From Molanna angustata (lineage: Eukaryota; Arthropoda; Insecta; Trichoptera; Molannidae), in assembly GCA_963576475.1 (NCBI GenBank), contig OY754968.1, positions 13,186,616-13,250,615 of the forward strand: a stretch of DNA of 64,000 nucleotides. Direction: 5' to 3'. Shown here piece after piece: positions 44,510 to 56,449 of the stretch. The position numbers and the translations under genes were made by a program. The notes under the pieces were generated by a model, which worked only from the letters and a program-made list of their open reading frames with translations, was not told where the DNA came from and did no database searches. The first letter of the stretch is position 1, and each line of letters opens with the position of its first letter.

Positions 44510-45980
44510 TTACACGCTGTGTAAGGAAATGATGAATCCAGCTAGCGGAAGCCAGTAGCTTTTCGATACATTGCCTATGTCTGATTGATCCAAGTTTCGA
44601 TTCGATGGACCCCACGATTGAGGTTGGCCACTAAGCGGTAGTGATATGAAATATGCCTGATGTTAGTTCCTTGTGTCCTCCAACGAGCAGCCGCTCCGGA
44701 GATAAATAGAGCTTAAAGCTCTAAAATGTTCCCAATGGAGTGCGGTAGATGACTGCGAAAATCCTCTCAATGTTTATAGAAGCTATGAATCAATAACGAT
44801 CAATTTCAAACAAGCAATATTTACCTGATAAATGTATTTGTCTGCTAGAAATCAAACACAGTACACATATACCGAATCCAAACGGCTTACTAATATGCCA
44901 TTGTTGTCATAAATGGTTATGTTCGAACATCATTATTTATAATTTATTTTAAATAACACATCCATATTTTTGTTCCTTGACAAAGTTTATAGCATTGTAG
45001 GTACCATTTATTTTTTCAAACATGAACATTTTTCCTTTCGTTGATATGATTTAAATGAAGACCTTTCCTTTAATAAAATTTATTCCATGTTTTTATGATT
45101 GATGGATTCGGTCTCAAATGTGACACATTTCATATTGATATTTCAAACATTTTCCTTCATACGAACGTGCATTGATTTAATTTATAATCCAAACCGATTT
45201 CAAATCTAAATAAAATATTCACAACATGCTATTATATGTTGTGTGTATTCACAGAAATAATACATCGACATACATTTAAATCGAAAATTTACAAATTTTG
45301 ATTCATAACATACTACTTAGTAAATTAGCTACAGAAATTCAGTCCCAAATCCTGAAACGAGACTATTATAATTTGTATATTTACAATAAAATAGCATAAT
45401 TTGCCATATTGAATTATCCACTATTTCATCTCATCCGTTCCCATATCACTTTGTGGATTATTCTTCAGATGTTTCACGTTCACCAACTAATCCATTTTAA
45501 TTAATGTCTATATCATTTTGGCATGAACAAGAATCGTCCCAAGAATATCCAAGACCCAACATACGTGTAGAAATAACCTTCAAATACAAGTTTATCTTAT
45601 TGTTTTCAATACCTACACCATATTGCTTTTGGGACTGGCTTTCAATTATCTTACCGTATTTCCTGTCACAGGAAACCATTAACACCACCTCCACGAAGCG
45701 TGAAACAAAAAGCAAAGCAAGGAAGGAGAGAGAGATAGGAGAATTCTCAATTATTTTCTCATTCCATGCAAATGAAATTGTCGTACAAACGTCAGCCTAC
45801 CTTTTCATAAACACACCTTGCAAAATAGGTTTTCGTGAAGTTGATAAAACCGAAACACACACCGATAATGAATCGTTATGGCTTGAATGTTATTCATGAT
45901 ATATCAAATATCAACTACATTATACATACTAAGTTTAGTTAGTCCATCGACAATTATTCTCGATAGAACTCCTTCGTATG
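44510..45980. other. Non-coding DNA, nothing recognised
   Basis: The longest frame (45504-45899, 131 codons) has no recognisable domain and an AT-driven composition. I do not call it a gene. Confidence 0.35.
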
Positions 45981-46249
45981 TTGATATGTTTATCATCTTA
46001 TAAAAATCTCATATCAAGATGTTCGTACACGCTAATCTCCGAAACCGCCTAACCAATATCAATGAACTATTCTAAATTTGAATGGTTGATTCCGGATCGA
46101 AATCTGCAATGCGCATCTAGAGAATATACCACACTAATATGTACGAAAAAAAATGATAATAAATGAAATGTAAGAAATAAGGTCTATAATATAAAATACG
46201 GTCATAAATGCCCAGGCCCACCAGTAAATTATAAAATGAAAATAGGTAC

Positions 46250-46415
46250 TCTGTATTAGTTTATTTTGTTTTAATTGATTATCGACGCGTTTCGTGCAAG
46301 GAACATCGTCAAAGTAATACTCTACAAGCCTCAGTCTTTCTTAGGATATTATTTTGATAATTTGCCATGCACGAAACGCATCGATCAATCAATTACAACA
46401 AAATAGAACTACACA
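46250..46415. mobile_element. Foldback element with hammerhead-like boxes
   Basis: Inverted arms: 'ttattttgttttaattgatt' at 46261 and its near-complement ending about 46408. Each arm has GAAACGC, with palindromic ACGCGT and GTC on the left minus strand (46315-46281) and ACGCAT on the right plus strand (46353-46385). A TTGACGA box precedes the left one. Stem II is weak, and no TSD or ATG tail was found. Confidence 0.45.
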
Positions 46416-46469
46416 AATATATGTAATCCACGAATATTTGTATCTTAAATAATTTTAATTAAGCATTTT

Positions 46470-46560
46470 AACAAATAAATTGGGTTGGTTTGTACCACTT
46501 CACTAGGCCAGGCCTGTTCTGAGGTGTTATCTATATAATAAATATTTTGACAGTTATTCT
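46470..46560 (-). repeat. CR1/Jockey-like LINE 3'-end fragment
   Basis: Nearly identical to the 6720-6860 fragment. The hairpin at 46528-46494 keeps AGGC(CTG)GCCT and most of the outer stem. Confidence 0.5.
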
Positions 46561-46564
46561 TTGT

Positions 46565-47490
46565 GCTTCTTTCTTTTACGCCTTCTTTCAAATTTGTAAA
46601 GTGTCTTGCTTTTAAAAATGTTCTAGTAGCTACGAATTATTTTCACTTACTTTAAGTTACTTGTCTAACCTCTTACGCATCTTTGGCTCTTCATAATTGT
46701 TAGATATAGTGAAGTAAAAAGCATTTATTATTAAAATTTAACCTAAAGACAAAATTAAAACATATGATGATAATAAACACCTGCTTGCACCATCTGTACA
46801 GATTGTTAGGTTATGGAAAATAAAAAGTTTTGAAATCCAAGAATGCAATCATATATTGGTTAAATTATAAATAATTGAGTCAATTATTCGTAGCATACAA
46901 AATTATTTTTGACAAATCTATGAATTCTGAAATAAAATATTGTTACGGCATTTGAAACAAATGGTTGGAAAAAAAACATATGTTTACTAAAAAAATATCT
47001 TTTTATCGTATCAAACTATGTCGTCATTGGACTATCCAGTTAAACTTTCAACATAATATATTATTTTTGTTTGTGAACTGTTTGAATTTTCCTTCCGTTT
47101 GAATCTCCGAGTTGTACCTATATTTTGTATGAATAAAGTTACACAAAGTGAGTACCTGTGTTAGTACCGTTTTCACCACAAGCCAGATTTGATGTTTCAT
47201 ATTCAACTGTACAAAAGCACGAAGACAATATTTATCTAAGAGAACAACTGAATGTCGCTCTAACTATATCTTTGGATTGAACAAGTTCCCTTGTCCTGGG
47301 ACAATTGAAAGAACTATATTATCATATGCAAAGTTTTAGAGTTAAAATACCTTCTTCGTTATAAATAAATTGTACCTAATTGCAACTATTTTTTGGTATT
47401 ATGCAAATTTGTTTATTGGTTATTTACAAGAATTAATATGATAAAAACACGAAATAGTATTTTAACGACATCTAGTGGACACTTTTTTTT
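46565..47490. other. Non-coding AT-rich DNA
   Basis: Nothing recognised. Confidence 0.45.
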
Positions 47491-47497
47491 AATAAGC

Positions 47498-47763
47498 TGT
47501 GGCGATGTTCTTGCACATCCCCACTCACCCCTCCAAAAACATATATCGACGAGAGGTGATATATAGAGGTCGCTTTAGCGGCTCGGATGACTCTGCTCGG
47601 GATACTGTACTCAGTCATTAGCCTCACGTTTCCGAATCTTTTGTAATTAATTGTTGTAATTACTTTTACTAATTAGTTTTAATTTTTAATTGTCAATCGT
47701 CCAAGTATTCCTTAAATAAATCCACGTAACTTGAGGTATGTTTAATCATTATAATATACCTCA
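47498..47763 (+). mobile_element. Possible solo LTR
   Basis: It begins TGTGGCGATG, has an AAATAAAT signal late in the block and ends ...CCTCA. It is followed by TTGTGACACG, which could be the start of a primer-binding site. GC content in the first 150 bp differs from its surroundings. No TSD and no partner. Confidence 0.3.
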
Positions 47764-47984
47764 TTGTGACACGTTATCTTATTCCATATTCTTATTGTTA
47801 GTTCTTTGCTATCCGAGTAATACTTTTACTTGGAGAGTCTGTCGAGGAACTGGTTTGGGTACAGAACACGCATAGTATTCTGATGCAAGTAATCGGTTCG
47901 ATCCCAGTTGTCGAGCTCAAATATATCTATTTTCTATAAAATAAACCATATCACCCACCTAACTTATCTTCACCCCCGCAAAGC

Positions 47985-48172
47985 CTTGGTTCAGTCAATT
48001 ATCTAACTCCTGTCCGGGTTCGATTCCTAGTAGAGGCAAGAAATTAATTGTGTTTTCAGCCTGGGTATGTGGGACGATAAACAGCACAAGTCTCCAGAAT
48101 GTGGCAACTTGTTATTGAGTGAGTGTTAAATTAATATTTGACATTGTATCTGTATGTTGCCTGAGAAGCAAT
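47985..48172 (+). repeat. SINE family 2, copy e
   Basis: Head 'ggttcagtcaattatctaac', B box 'cgggttcgattcc', then 'tctccagaatgtggcaactt' and 'tgttgcctgagaagcaatg' at the end. Confidence 0.7.
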
Positions 48173-48186
48173 GCAAAATAATAGAA

Positions 48187-48227
48187 AATGCATAAATACA
48201 ATAAAAAATGTATTTATGCATTTTTTA
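48187..48227. repeat. Perfect hairpin palindrome
   Basis: 'aaaatgcataaataca' and its complement flank a short A-rich loop: a 16-bp uninterrupted stem at the SINE-2 tail. Confidence 0.7.
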
Positions 48228-48284
48228 TTGTATTCAAGAATGTGCTCAAGCTTTGAACGCCGCTGGCATCACTTACATGAATTT

Positions 48285-48990
48285 ATTTTATTTATTTATT
48301 TTTTATTTAAACTTTTTGTACATATAATAAGTACACTGGCGGGCTTATTGCCTAATGGCAATTTCTTCCAACCAACCAGAGTTAATGTGTAATATACAAA
48401 ACAATGTGTTCTATGGCAATAAGTGAATCACATTACAAAATAAATAAAGATAGTAGAAGAAAAGTAATAAAAAAAAGAAAAAATATAACACAAAAACAAA
48501 GAAGATAGCATATAAGAACAAATCATAGCAATGATAGGAAGACTGAGGGATAAGGAAAGGAAGAGGAGAGGAAGATATAATCAGGTGTTGTCAGATAAAT
48601 ATTTTTGCTTTAGCCTTTTAGTGAGATAGACGACGTAATATCAGGACTTCAAATGAAGAGCTAAAAAATTCAGAACTATGAATAGGGATAGATAGTAAAG
48701 CACGTTCAGCAAATGAATTGATTAACAATAGAACTAAAATAATATCCAGATGGTAAATGCCAAATGAGAATTGAAACGATACCATAACAGATCGCAAGCT
48801 CTATAGATGGCTGTTAATATATAATGAATAACATGATCCCTCTGTCGTTCTAAGCCTCGTGTCTTTTTCTCTATACCGCTATAACTGTTCTGTGCGACGA
48901 TATGTGCTGCAGTAGATATTATCGCACATACAAAGATTGGTATATAAAATACAAACCACATCTTAGTAAAATCAAACAGATCCAAAACGC
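48285..48990 (-). pseudogene. LINE 3' end and C-terminal remnant
   Basis: An (AAAT)n tail appears as TTTA repeats at 48285-48305. Upstream on the minus strand come 'ggcaataagcccgccagtg' and a purine-rich strip (seen as AGGAAAG repeats at 48550-48580), then decayed LINE-like coding sequence without an intact frame. The layout resembles 54366-55004. Confidence 0.45.
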
Positions 48991-49339
48991 AAGCCATGTT
49001 AAAATAACTGAATATTAAAACCTCACTGTTACTCGTACGTTTTCTTTACATATGAAAAAAAAATTGAATTCCTTAAAAATGATGAAATTCCTTTCTTCAG
49101 TTTTGAAAAATGAATACCTGTTTAAAAAATTTAGAATAATTTGTTTTCCATATGATAATTTTATGTTTTTCAACTTTCTTATTGTTTAATTAATTTGTTG
49201 TTATTATGTTTATATCAGAAGGATTATATTGCAAATGTGCATGTTCAAATGGATTCTATTTGATTTAAAATATTTGTCCCTCCATGTATGATATTGCTTA
49301 TGTCTGTTCATTAAATAATTGATAATACATAATTTATAG

Positions 49340-49660
49340 TGATGAAGGGTTTCAATCAAAGAACTATTTACATGTTCAACGCTGGTTTATTCGAAACAAA
49401 TGTAATTACAATATAAATAATAACTTAATTAATTTGTGATGTCGTGGGTCGGAACTAATAGATGAATATTTAACGCGATTGACTCTATTGAACGATCAAC
49501 ACATGAATGAAGATCATTCTGTAGGTTTATATCAACATGCAGCGGACTGTGATTCGTTAATCTTCGTAAATCATCGGAAGTATTCGAGAATCATGATATC
49601 GGGCTATAAATGTTGCAGCCCACAAGGCGCTGCTACACCTCTATCTTCAGTTTTCAGTTT
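49340..49660 (-). repeat. Interspersed repeat R5, copy 2
   Basis: Inverse of 18310-18640: 'gtgatgaagggtttcaatca', 'ggtttattcgaaacaaat', 'ttgaacgatcaacacatgaa' and 'caaggcgctgctaca'. Confidence 0.55.
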
Positions 49661-49664
49661 GTTT

Positions 49665-50805
49665 CTTATTTTTGTAAATATTTTTTGTACCAAGCATAAA
49701 ATATGTAATATTTCATTATGAATGCATTTATATTTATAGGATAATGTGCACAATGAAATATTGTATATTCTGTGAATAAACCAACAAATAAAATAAAATA
49801 AATATATCCATCCAAAATCACACATCATTTGCACAGCATCATTACACAAACAAAAAAAAATATGGAATAAAAGTATTTACCTTCCTACTGAAATTTATTG
49901 AATAATCTGTGTTTATTTTGATACTTATATACTAAAGATGCTTAGGCAAATATCTATAGCCATCTACATATATTTTACATTCCACCCAGCACTTCCCTTA
50001 AATCTTCCCCTCTCACCCCTCTAAAACCCATCTCCAAACAATCACCAGACTAAGTCTTCACCACAAACTGAAATTATTTATGTATTAATCTCAAAAGTAT
50101 CTGTTGAAATTTATTGAAATTACTTAATTCATTATCAGAAAAGTCAGCTCAAATTTATTACATCGATATTATATCAATGGAAATATTATTACAACTTTTG
50201 CATATCAATCTAAAATTTGTAATTTGGAAAAAACATTTCAAATAGAAAATTTCGCAAAAGCGCTCTTTAAATAGTATTATCATTATTCATCAGAATCTCT
50301 GGCAAAATAAACCCTACCTCTCTCCTGATTTCTAAATTGTTAAAATATTTTCAAAATTGTTAACATCTTGTAATATATTTTAGAATACTATAATTGGCAA
50401 TATAAAAAATTATCATTGTATATTTGTATAAATTTTTCTTGTTTGCTATTGTATTCTATAAAATAAAATACAATCTCAGCAAGATACTTATTGATATTCA
50501 GCAATAAAAAAACCTTATTAATTGTGAATTCATATCATTCCACTATCAGGGGCGAGTCTAGAACCTTTGAACTAGGCAAACCCTGAATGAAAATTGGCAA
50601 ATGTCAAATATTTAATTATTTTTAGCATTGTTGTGACATGCCAAAATAATATTTACATTTGTGGCCCTGTAAAGTATCGTATCTACAAACGGTTCAATTT
50701 TTAATCTTGTAGTAGGTATGGTTTCCATAAACAACTATTAGTTCTTGAATTTCTTAACATAATATTCATAGGCAAGCCAAGATTTTCGACTTCTATAAGC
50801 AATTC
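49665..50805. other. Non-coding AT-rich DNA
   Basis: Nothing recognised. Confidence 0.45.
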
Positions 50806-50807
50806 CG

Positions 50808-50850
50808 CTACTGCCCACTATATCCCCTTTGGGTGGTGAGGAGTAAAATA
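50808..50850 (-). repeat. Repeat R1 end fragment
   Basis: 'atcccctttgggtggtgag' is the reverse of the R1 start block at 731-765. Confidence 0.55.
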
Positions 50851-51094
50851 TATATTTCTTTAAAATAAAAATATATAATATCCAAATTGAGCTGGGGTAA
50901 TTTTATCGTGAGAGTAGATGCGAAGGATTTGTGGTATAAACATTGTAAACACGAAGACATGATATTGCTAATTATCTGTAAACTATAATTCAATTGAATA
51001 AAATATAAGATTCTCGATTACACACAAGCATGTTTGAGACAGATTATATATGTATAATAGGTTGATCGATAACAGCGAACAGTACTTTGAAGTA

Positions 51095-51690
51095 ACAACT
51101 AGTTGCATGTAACACATGAGATCCAACTGTCGATAGCGATAGTATGTATATAAAATTGAAGAGTACGTACCAAACTATGAAAACTTAATTAAAACAGATT
51201 AATAAATATATAAGGATATTTTTTCTGTATAAAACATAAAGGTATGTTTGTCGGATTGGATAGCATGGAGGTCAGTCTGTTTTTCCTAACCAGAATATGA
51301 AAACTGCACGATGTATGTTTGAAGATTAAGTATGTATCAAACTATTGAGTGAGATATTGTGTAGTGTATACTGCTTTACAAATTGTATGAAACAATGTCG
51401 TCATTAAATTCAATAAAATTATTTAATTAAACTCAAATATTGATTATCCATGGCTGGAAAAAAAATCTAAATTCTGTGTAAAAAAGTTAAGTAGGCTTAT
51501 TTTTTTTTATATATTCCGATATTGAATGCACTGTACATCAAACAAATCAAAAGTTAAAAGAGGGGGAGGACACACACACAAAAACAAATAAAATGTTATT
51601 TCTCATTCATCGATATATTATATAGAACAAATATGCTGCGAAGCGTCTAAGTTGGTGTTTTTTGTGTACAAAAAGCTTACTACGCTATCC
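51095..51690 (+). repeat. Interspersed repeat R2, copy D
   Basis: The most complete copy: 'acacatgagatccaactgtc' at the start, then 'gcatggaggtca', 'ccagaatatgaaaactgca', the G-rich run with 'ggacacacac', and the end 'gcgaagcgtctaagttggtg'. Confidence 0.6.
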
Positions 51691-52419
51691 AAAATGCCAG
51701 TTGATTTGGTTAACTCGATCCTTTTATTTTGATCGTCTTCATTAGTTTTATCGAACGACGATTAAAATGAAACCAAAATGATTGTTCAAAATGAGACATG
51801 CTTAAAACGAATGTAATTTATTTCCAGTAATTTAAAAGCCGCATCGATTCGGTCACACCCCATCCTAATGATACGTAAAGTTGAAAATTCGTAACGAGCT
51901 TTTGAGATGTGAAAGCGATTTGAAAAAATGTAGATTGATGTTCCCCAAGAGAAAAGATTCAGTCGTTTAAACGACATAACCTTTTGAAATTTAATATTCT
52001 TAAGTATTCATATTACTCAGTCCACCTCACTGAAGGCAACATTATACGAAAAGAAAACGATATTGTTATTTAAAAATTCCATCCAAAAACTGTCATATTT
52101 GATACCCAGATACCCATTTTCATACACTTATTTAGGATATCTTTTCAAAAAGTGTAATAAGAAAATTCCAATTTTTGTTTCCAAAAAATTCATCGTAAAA
52201 TAATGGATTGTCGTTTATTCATTTTATGTTCACAATCATAAATAACTACAACCTGACGTTTGGTGTGACTTTTTTTTTAAAAAAAATATTTTGTCGTTTT
52301 GGTTCAATAATACGTCCGATTTTATAACGTTTTAAGAACGTTACGGCTAAAATTGATGCATACCTATTCCACTAAGTCCAAGCTGATATAAAAAAGTAAT
52401 TTATTTATTTATATAAAAT

Positions 52420-53290
52420 ACACTTTTTTTCCTTATATCTAGTAACATTTTTTTTTAAATACATTATAATATATTTTACTTACATTAGGTTACATAATAG
52501 TTACCAAATATTTTACTATTGTTAGAAACTGCCTCACTAGGTAAAACCTGTTCTGAGACAGTGATGTCTTATTAGTTTTTAGTTTTGGTTAATAACTATG
52601 GGAGTATTTTCAGAGTTCAGGTGATTAATTTATTTTTAATATAGTCTCTGCCCTTTTTTTAATCCAAATTTTAATGTCTCCCTTAAATATTTTCGCTGTA
52701 TAATTTGACTCCAAAATACAGGAAATTTTCTTGTCCAAAAGTTGTCTTGAGTCTAGGTTTTAGGAGTTTAGCCTGTTCGGTCTGTCTTGTTGGTCAAGAT
52801 GTTTGCGTAGAGTCAAGTTTGTCTATGTTTTTATATATGTATGTACAAGCGTTCTCTGCGTATAATTGTGATATGTTTAGTATATTAAAGTCATTAAATA
52901 ATGCGTCGGATGGAGTGCGGATTGGTTCCTTGTAGATTATTTTTCATACGGATTTTTGTAGTTTTATCAAAGGTTCTATTGTAACATGGTAAGCGCCTCC
53001 CCATGCTATAATTGCATATTCTAATATAGACTGATACAAAGAGAAATACATTATTTTAATGACGGGTAAAGGTAGGAAGTTCCTTACAGTATGGAATATG
53101 AAAATATTTTGTTTAATTTTGGAAGCAATGAGTGAGATGTGATGGTTTCATTTTAAGCATTGGTCAATTTATACACCTAGGTATTTAGTGAATTGATTTT
53201 TTTTTATTGTGATACAAGAACAATCCGCGGTAAGGGTACTACAATTGTGTATTTTAAGTGGTGAATTTTCACTTTTTTAAATGAAAGTTA
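52420..53290 (-). pseudogene. CR1/Jockey-like LINE C-terminus and 3' UTR, decayed
   Basis: The minus strand from about 53260 gives short matches: WNHHISLIASKI, IMYFSLYQSILEYAIIAWGG, TIEPLIKLQKSV and YKEPIRTPSDALFND. This parallels SLKYGIIGWGG, PIERTQKSIIKV and HRRPKRYPTEQIY of the 32.6 kb copy. Stops interrupt it. The 3' UTR holds the conserved hairpin at 52562-52528: ACTGTCTC/GAGGCAGT outer stem, AGGT(TTT)ACCT inner stem. Confidence 0.65.
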
Positions 53291-53299
53291 TTTTCACAG

Positions 53300-53645
53300 C
53301 AGTCCAGGATATTTTAGTAAAGATGAATAGTTGTGTACGGATAATTTACACGTGTTACGTTAGGTATGTAGAAAATAATAACCAAAGAATATTATTAGTG
53401 CAGATTAATTGAAATGTTAGTTTAGGCGACATGACTTAAATAAACATGGCCGAATAGTGCGCAGTACGCATGCGCAGTCTGCTCCATAGACAATTTCAAG
53501 AGTTCAATTTATTATCTACGGTGCACTAATTTTGTAGAATTTAGTTTGCAGAACAACGTCAGTTACAGAATTCGAAATTTAGTTCAAATGACCTTTATTG
53601 GACGTATAACGTAATGTGAGTTAGTCGTGAGAAAAAGCCTTGACA
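53300..53645. other. Non-coding DNA
   Basis: Nothing recognised. Confidence 0.4.
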
Positions 53646-53649
53646 TTTC

Positions 53650-53825
53650 AACTATTCAGCGGAGAAGGGGTCATCCGCAGGCAACTTGGTGGTCTAGAAT
53701 CTAAAAGGAACTTCAGGGGGACAGCATCGATACCTTGATGACCCAGGACAGAGTGTCCTAGCGATTACGTACCAGGAGGTCCGACCCCGATTTAGACGGA
53801 AATGGTTAAAGAAGACATTATAATG
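53650..53825 (+). pseudogene. RTE/CR1-like reverse transcriptase C-terminal scrap
   Basis: The plus strand reads RRGHPQATWWSRI, a stop, then TLMTQDRVS and TRRSDPD. This is the usual order of the last 50 residues (GRP-x-RW, Asp-Arg, RRADP) of insect endonuclease-reverse transcriptase elements. Too short and broken for clade assignment. Confidence 0.5.
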
Positions 53826-53829
53826 TTGT

Positions 53830-54360
53830 TGAAATAGTTTCGTGTTACGTCATGACTAAGCGAAACTCTTTAATTACAGAAACATTAAAATTGTAATCAA
53901 AGATATAATTTTAATAATACGATAAATCATTATGGTTATCCACTGAATGTTGGTACTGATAGATTGTATTCATTTTGTCAGTGCCAACATATTCTAAATT
54001 GTCTATATTTCACAATTTAAGTTATAGGTACTATGTTTCACTATTGTATTGTTATAATTTTTTGTATGTTATTGTGGATTTTGAATAAATAAATTAATGA
54101 ATAAAATAAGTTATGGAGTTCTCATCGTGGTAGAATGTAGTAATATTTTTAATCTTCCCTTTTAATCCTTTCCTGAATCCTTTTAATTCAGATTCACCAT
54201 CATTAATGTATGTTAATTATTTATAAATTTTGTGTTAAATTTTCTCGTTTTTATGTAGGTAATTCACTGTCTTATTTTATGTAATTGAGACCGTTTGTAT
54301 CCGTAAATAAATAAATAAAATTAACTTAAAAAAATTCTAGCAAAAGTATTATAGATTCTA
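53830..54360. other. Non-coding AT-rich DNA
   Basis: A short inverted repeat with 'tgttggtactgata' and 'tcagtgccaacata' arms lies near 53948-53990. Nothing else. Confidence 0.4.
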
Positions 54361-54365
54361 TATTT

Positions 54366-55004
54366 ACATATTTTATTTTATTTTATTTTATAGAATACAA
54401 CAGCAATACAATAAAGATTCATACAAATATACAGACATAATTTTTATGTAGCCAATTATTGTATTCTAAAAATATTAAGTACATACATAAACATTAATTA
54501 ACAATTATGAAAACAGGATGGGAAAGGAGAGAGGTAGGGAGGGGAGTGAGGGGAAGCATCGACCACTAGAAACTCATATTATGATTTACCTCACGTGTCT
54601 CAATGTATGAATAATGATTAATTAAAATTAAGTTAAAGGGGCACAATTAAAAAGTTAAAGAGTTAAAGAGATGTGCACAACAAGACAGCACAGATTAAAT
54701 AACCGACAAATTCACATTTTTTTTTTTTGAATACATAAAAACTTGAAGCAAACATATCCAATTCCGGATCCCTCAAACAATTTCTATTGTACCCAGTACA
54801 AGCTCTATTAATATAAGAATTTAGCATATAGTTAGTTTTAGAAGATTCTGTGTAAAAGAGAGACTGGTTTCTATTTCTTACAAGTGGACAGTGAAAACGG
54901 AGTGAGCTTAGAAGATATGTAGGTATACATATTTGAAAATATATACAATTGGCAATGTATATTACTCTTATTACGTCCGGTATATATCCGTCTCTGCCTC
55001 GCAC
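54366..55004 (-). pseudogene. LINE C-terminus with TAAAA-type tail
   Basis: The minus-strand frame 55004-54663 (113 codons) contains LRFHCPLVRNRNQSLFY, SYINRACTGYN, then a SSFYVFKK end. This arrangement is seen at the C-terminus of Jockey/I-group LINEs (basic RFH-PxxRxN then FK). The 3' UTR includes a purine-rich strip on the plus strand (54525-54560) and ends in an (AAAAT)n tail (54368-54395). 5'-truncated and non-functional. Confidence 0.55.
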
Positions 55005-55765
55005 TGCCTCGAGAAGCTTGTTGTGATGGACAGCGTGGAAGGACGGAAATCTTGTGGTCGCTCACCGTCCAGATGGAGCGATTTGGTTAAGTCCACATCG
55101 AGGGAGATCGCGATCCACTTCCACGCCGGCGACGCTATAGAGCCCATTGGCCCTGTTCGCCACCGGACGCAGCCGCAACATCGGACAAACACAAAATATC
55201 CACCATCCATCGGGTTTAACCACTGCCCCCAAGAATCCAACCACACACGTCAGGGCCTCCGATTGGTCTCGAAATCGGCCGCTAAGAACACTCCGTTTCA
55301 AGTCGGAGGGGCTTGTACCCCGACCCCTCGGTCCTCGTGTTGGCGTCCGAAGGTTCCGCGGGCTAACACCGGGGGCATCCGATGCAATCATCACCTGTCA
55401 GATTTGACGTCTAGTTGTCAACACAGGATGTCTGACCCGACGTCTGCGCCGGCGGTGTGCCCGAACCACACAACAACATTCGCCACAGTTTGAAGAGTAA
55501 CTGCCGAGCGAGACTAGAGGCGTCCGTCCTGCTCTTCTCTAAGTACAGAATTGACGAGGGCACAACAGCGTCGGCCGCCCACCCCCGCCTTTACTGCCTA
55601 GGCCCTTAGAGCCGCAACCTAGGCCCAAATTAACCTAGGTTAAGTCCACAATGGGGTCTTCGGTGACTGGTGCTCTGCCTTCAGCCCAAAACAGATTGGC
55701 ATGGAGGCGGGCCATACGTGTGGCGACGGACTGCAGCCGCTATCCTCAGTCATGAGGAAAAGGAC
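54985..55765 (+). pseudogene. Reverse-transcriptase C-terminus split by a GC-rich block
   Basis: Left part (54985-55136): VMDSVEGRKSCGRSPSRWSDLVK. Right part (about 55685-55755): QNRLAWRRAIRVATD then YPQS and a stop. Together they have the order of the last 70 residues of an insect endonuclease-reverse transcriptase (GR-x-P-x-RW, then DR-x-x-WRR, then DPQ). Between them lie about 545 bp of clearly GC-rich DNA (55137-55680) with no homology I recognise on either strand. The plus frame runs through from 54933 to 55493, but its middle is probably not an authentic protein. Confidence 0.5.
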
Positions 55766-55769
55766 GAAT

Positions 55770-56150
55770 ATATCCGTTTCATCATTGCTTATTCTTTTTT
55801 AAAGCGTAATCGTATATTTTTATTTTTACATGACTAAATTTTCATATTTTGATTCCTTGTTCATAAGTATGCTTCTTGTTAATCTCTGGGTTATTTAAAT
55901 ATTATCGAAAAATTACTCCCACATTAAAGCGTGAGTATAAAATAACCAAACAAACGGTTTTCGCCCACAGAATAACTATTATTGTTTTCGCTCGCATAAA
56001 CAATTTCCACCTACAGAACTGTTTTATAGCTTAATGTCTTGTATTTCTGCGCGCAATAAAATTTTATTGTAGAAGTCGCAATTTGATCGATCGAGGAATA
56101 ACGTAATAAATACATTTGTTTTATATTAAGAAGTCTTAATTAAAATATTA
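55770..56150. other. Non-coding AT-rich DNA
   Basis: Nothing recognised. Confidence 0.4.
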
Positions 56151-56153
56151 GAT

Positions 56154-56235
56154 GGGTAGTGGCAGAGCGGTTAGCGCGCTTGGTTAGTAATCCAGTGGTT
56201 GCGAGTTCGAATCCTGCCTCGACCGAATTCGTTCG
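56154..56235 (+). repeat. SINE family 1 head, copy e (3' truncated)
   Basis: GGGTAGTGGCAGAGCGG head, A box, CTAG/TTAGTAA-type loop and B box are present up to 'gaccgaattcgttcgatca'. After that the family tail is replaced by repeat R6 sequence ('aaaccacccaaccgatttt'). Confidence 0.75.
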
Positions 56236-56449
56236 ATCATATTGCATACAATAGGTAAACCACCCAACCGATTTTAGTGAAATTTTCTAGATTTATATGG
56301 TCAATGGTCAGTTCCGGATTGAAAGATCTAAAAGAATATTTATATTTTTTCAAGATTTTTTTTTTTGATTTCTCATTCAAAAATACATACAACCACAAAT
56401 TTTGACTTTCTTTCACCCTCCAAAGAATATTTTAGAGAGAAAAAATCGG

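Noticed and set aside
45504..45899. 131-codon plus-strand frame as a host exon
   Set aside because: No recognisable domain, an overlapping antisense frame of similar quality, and composition typical of chance AT-rich frames.
54933..55493. 186-codon frame as a single gene
   Set aside because: Only the first third resembles an RT C-terminus; the rest is the unexplained GC-rich block, and matching RT sequence resumes after it in another place.
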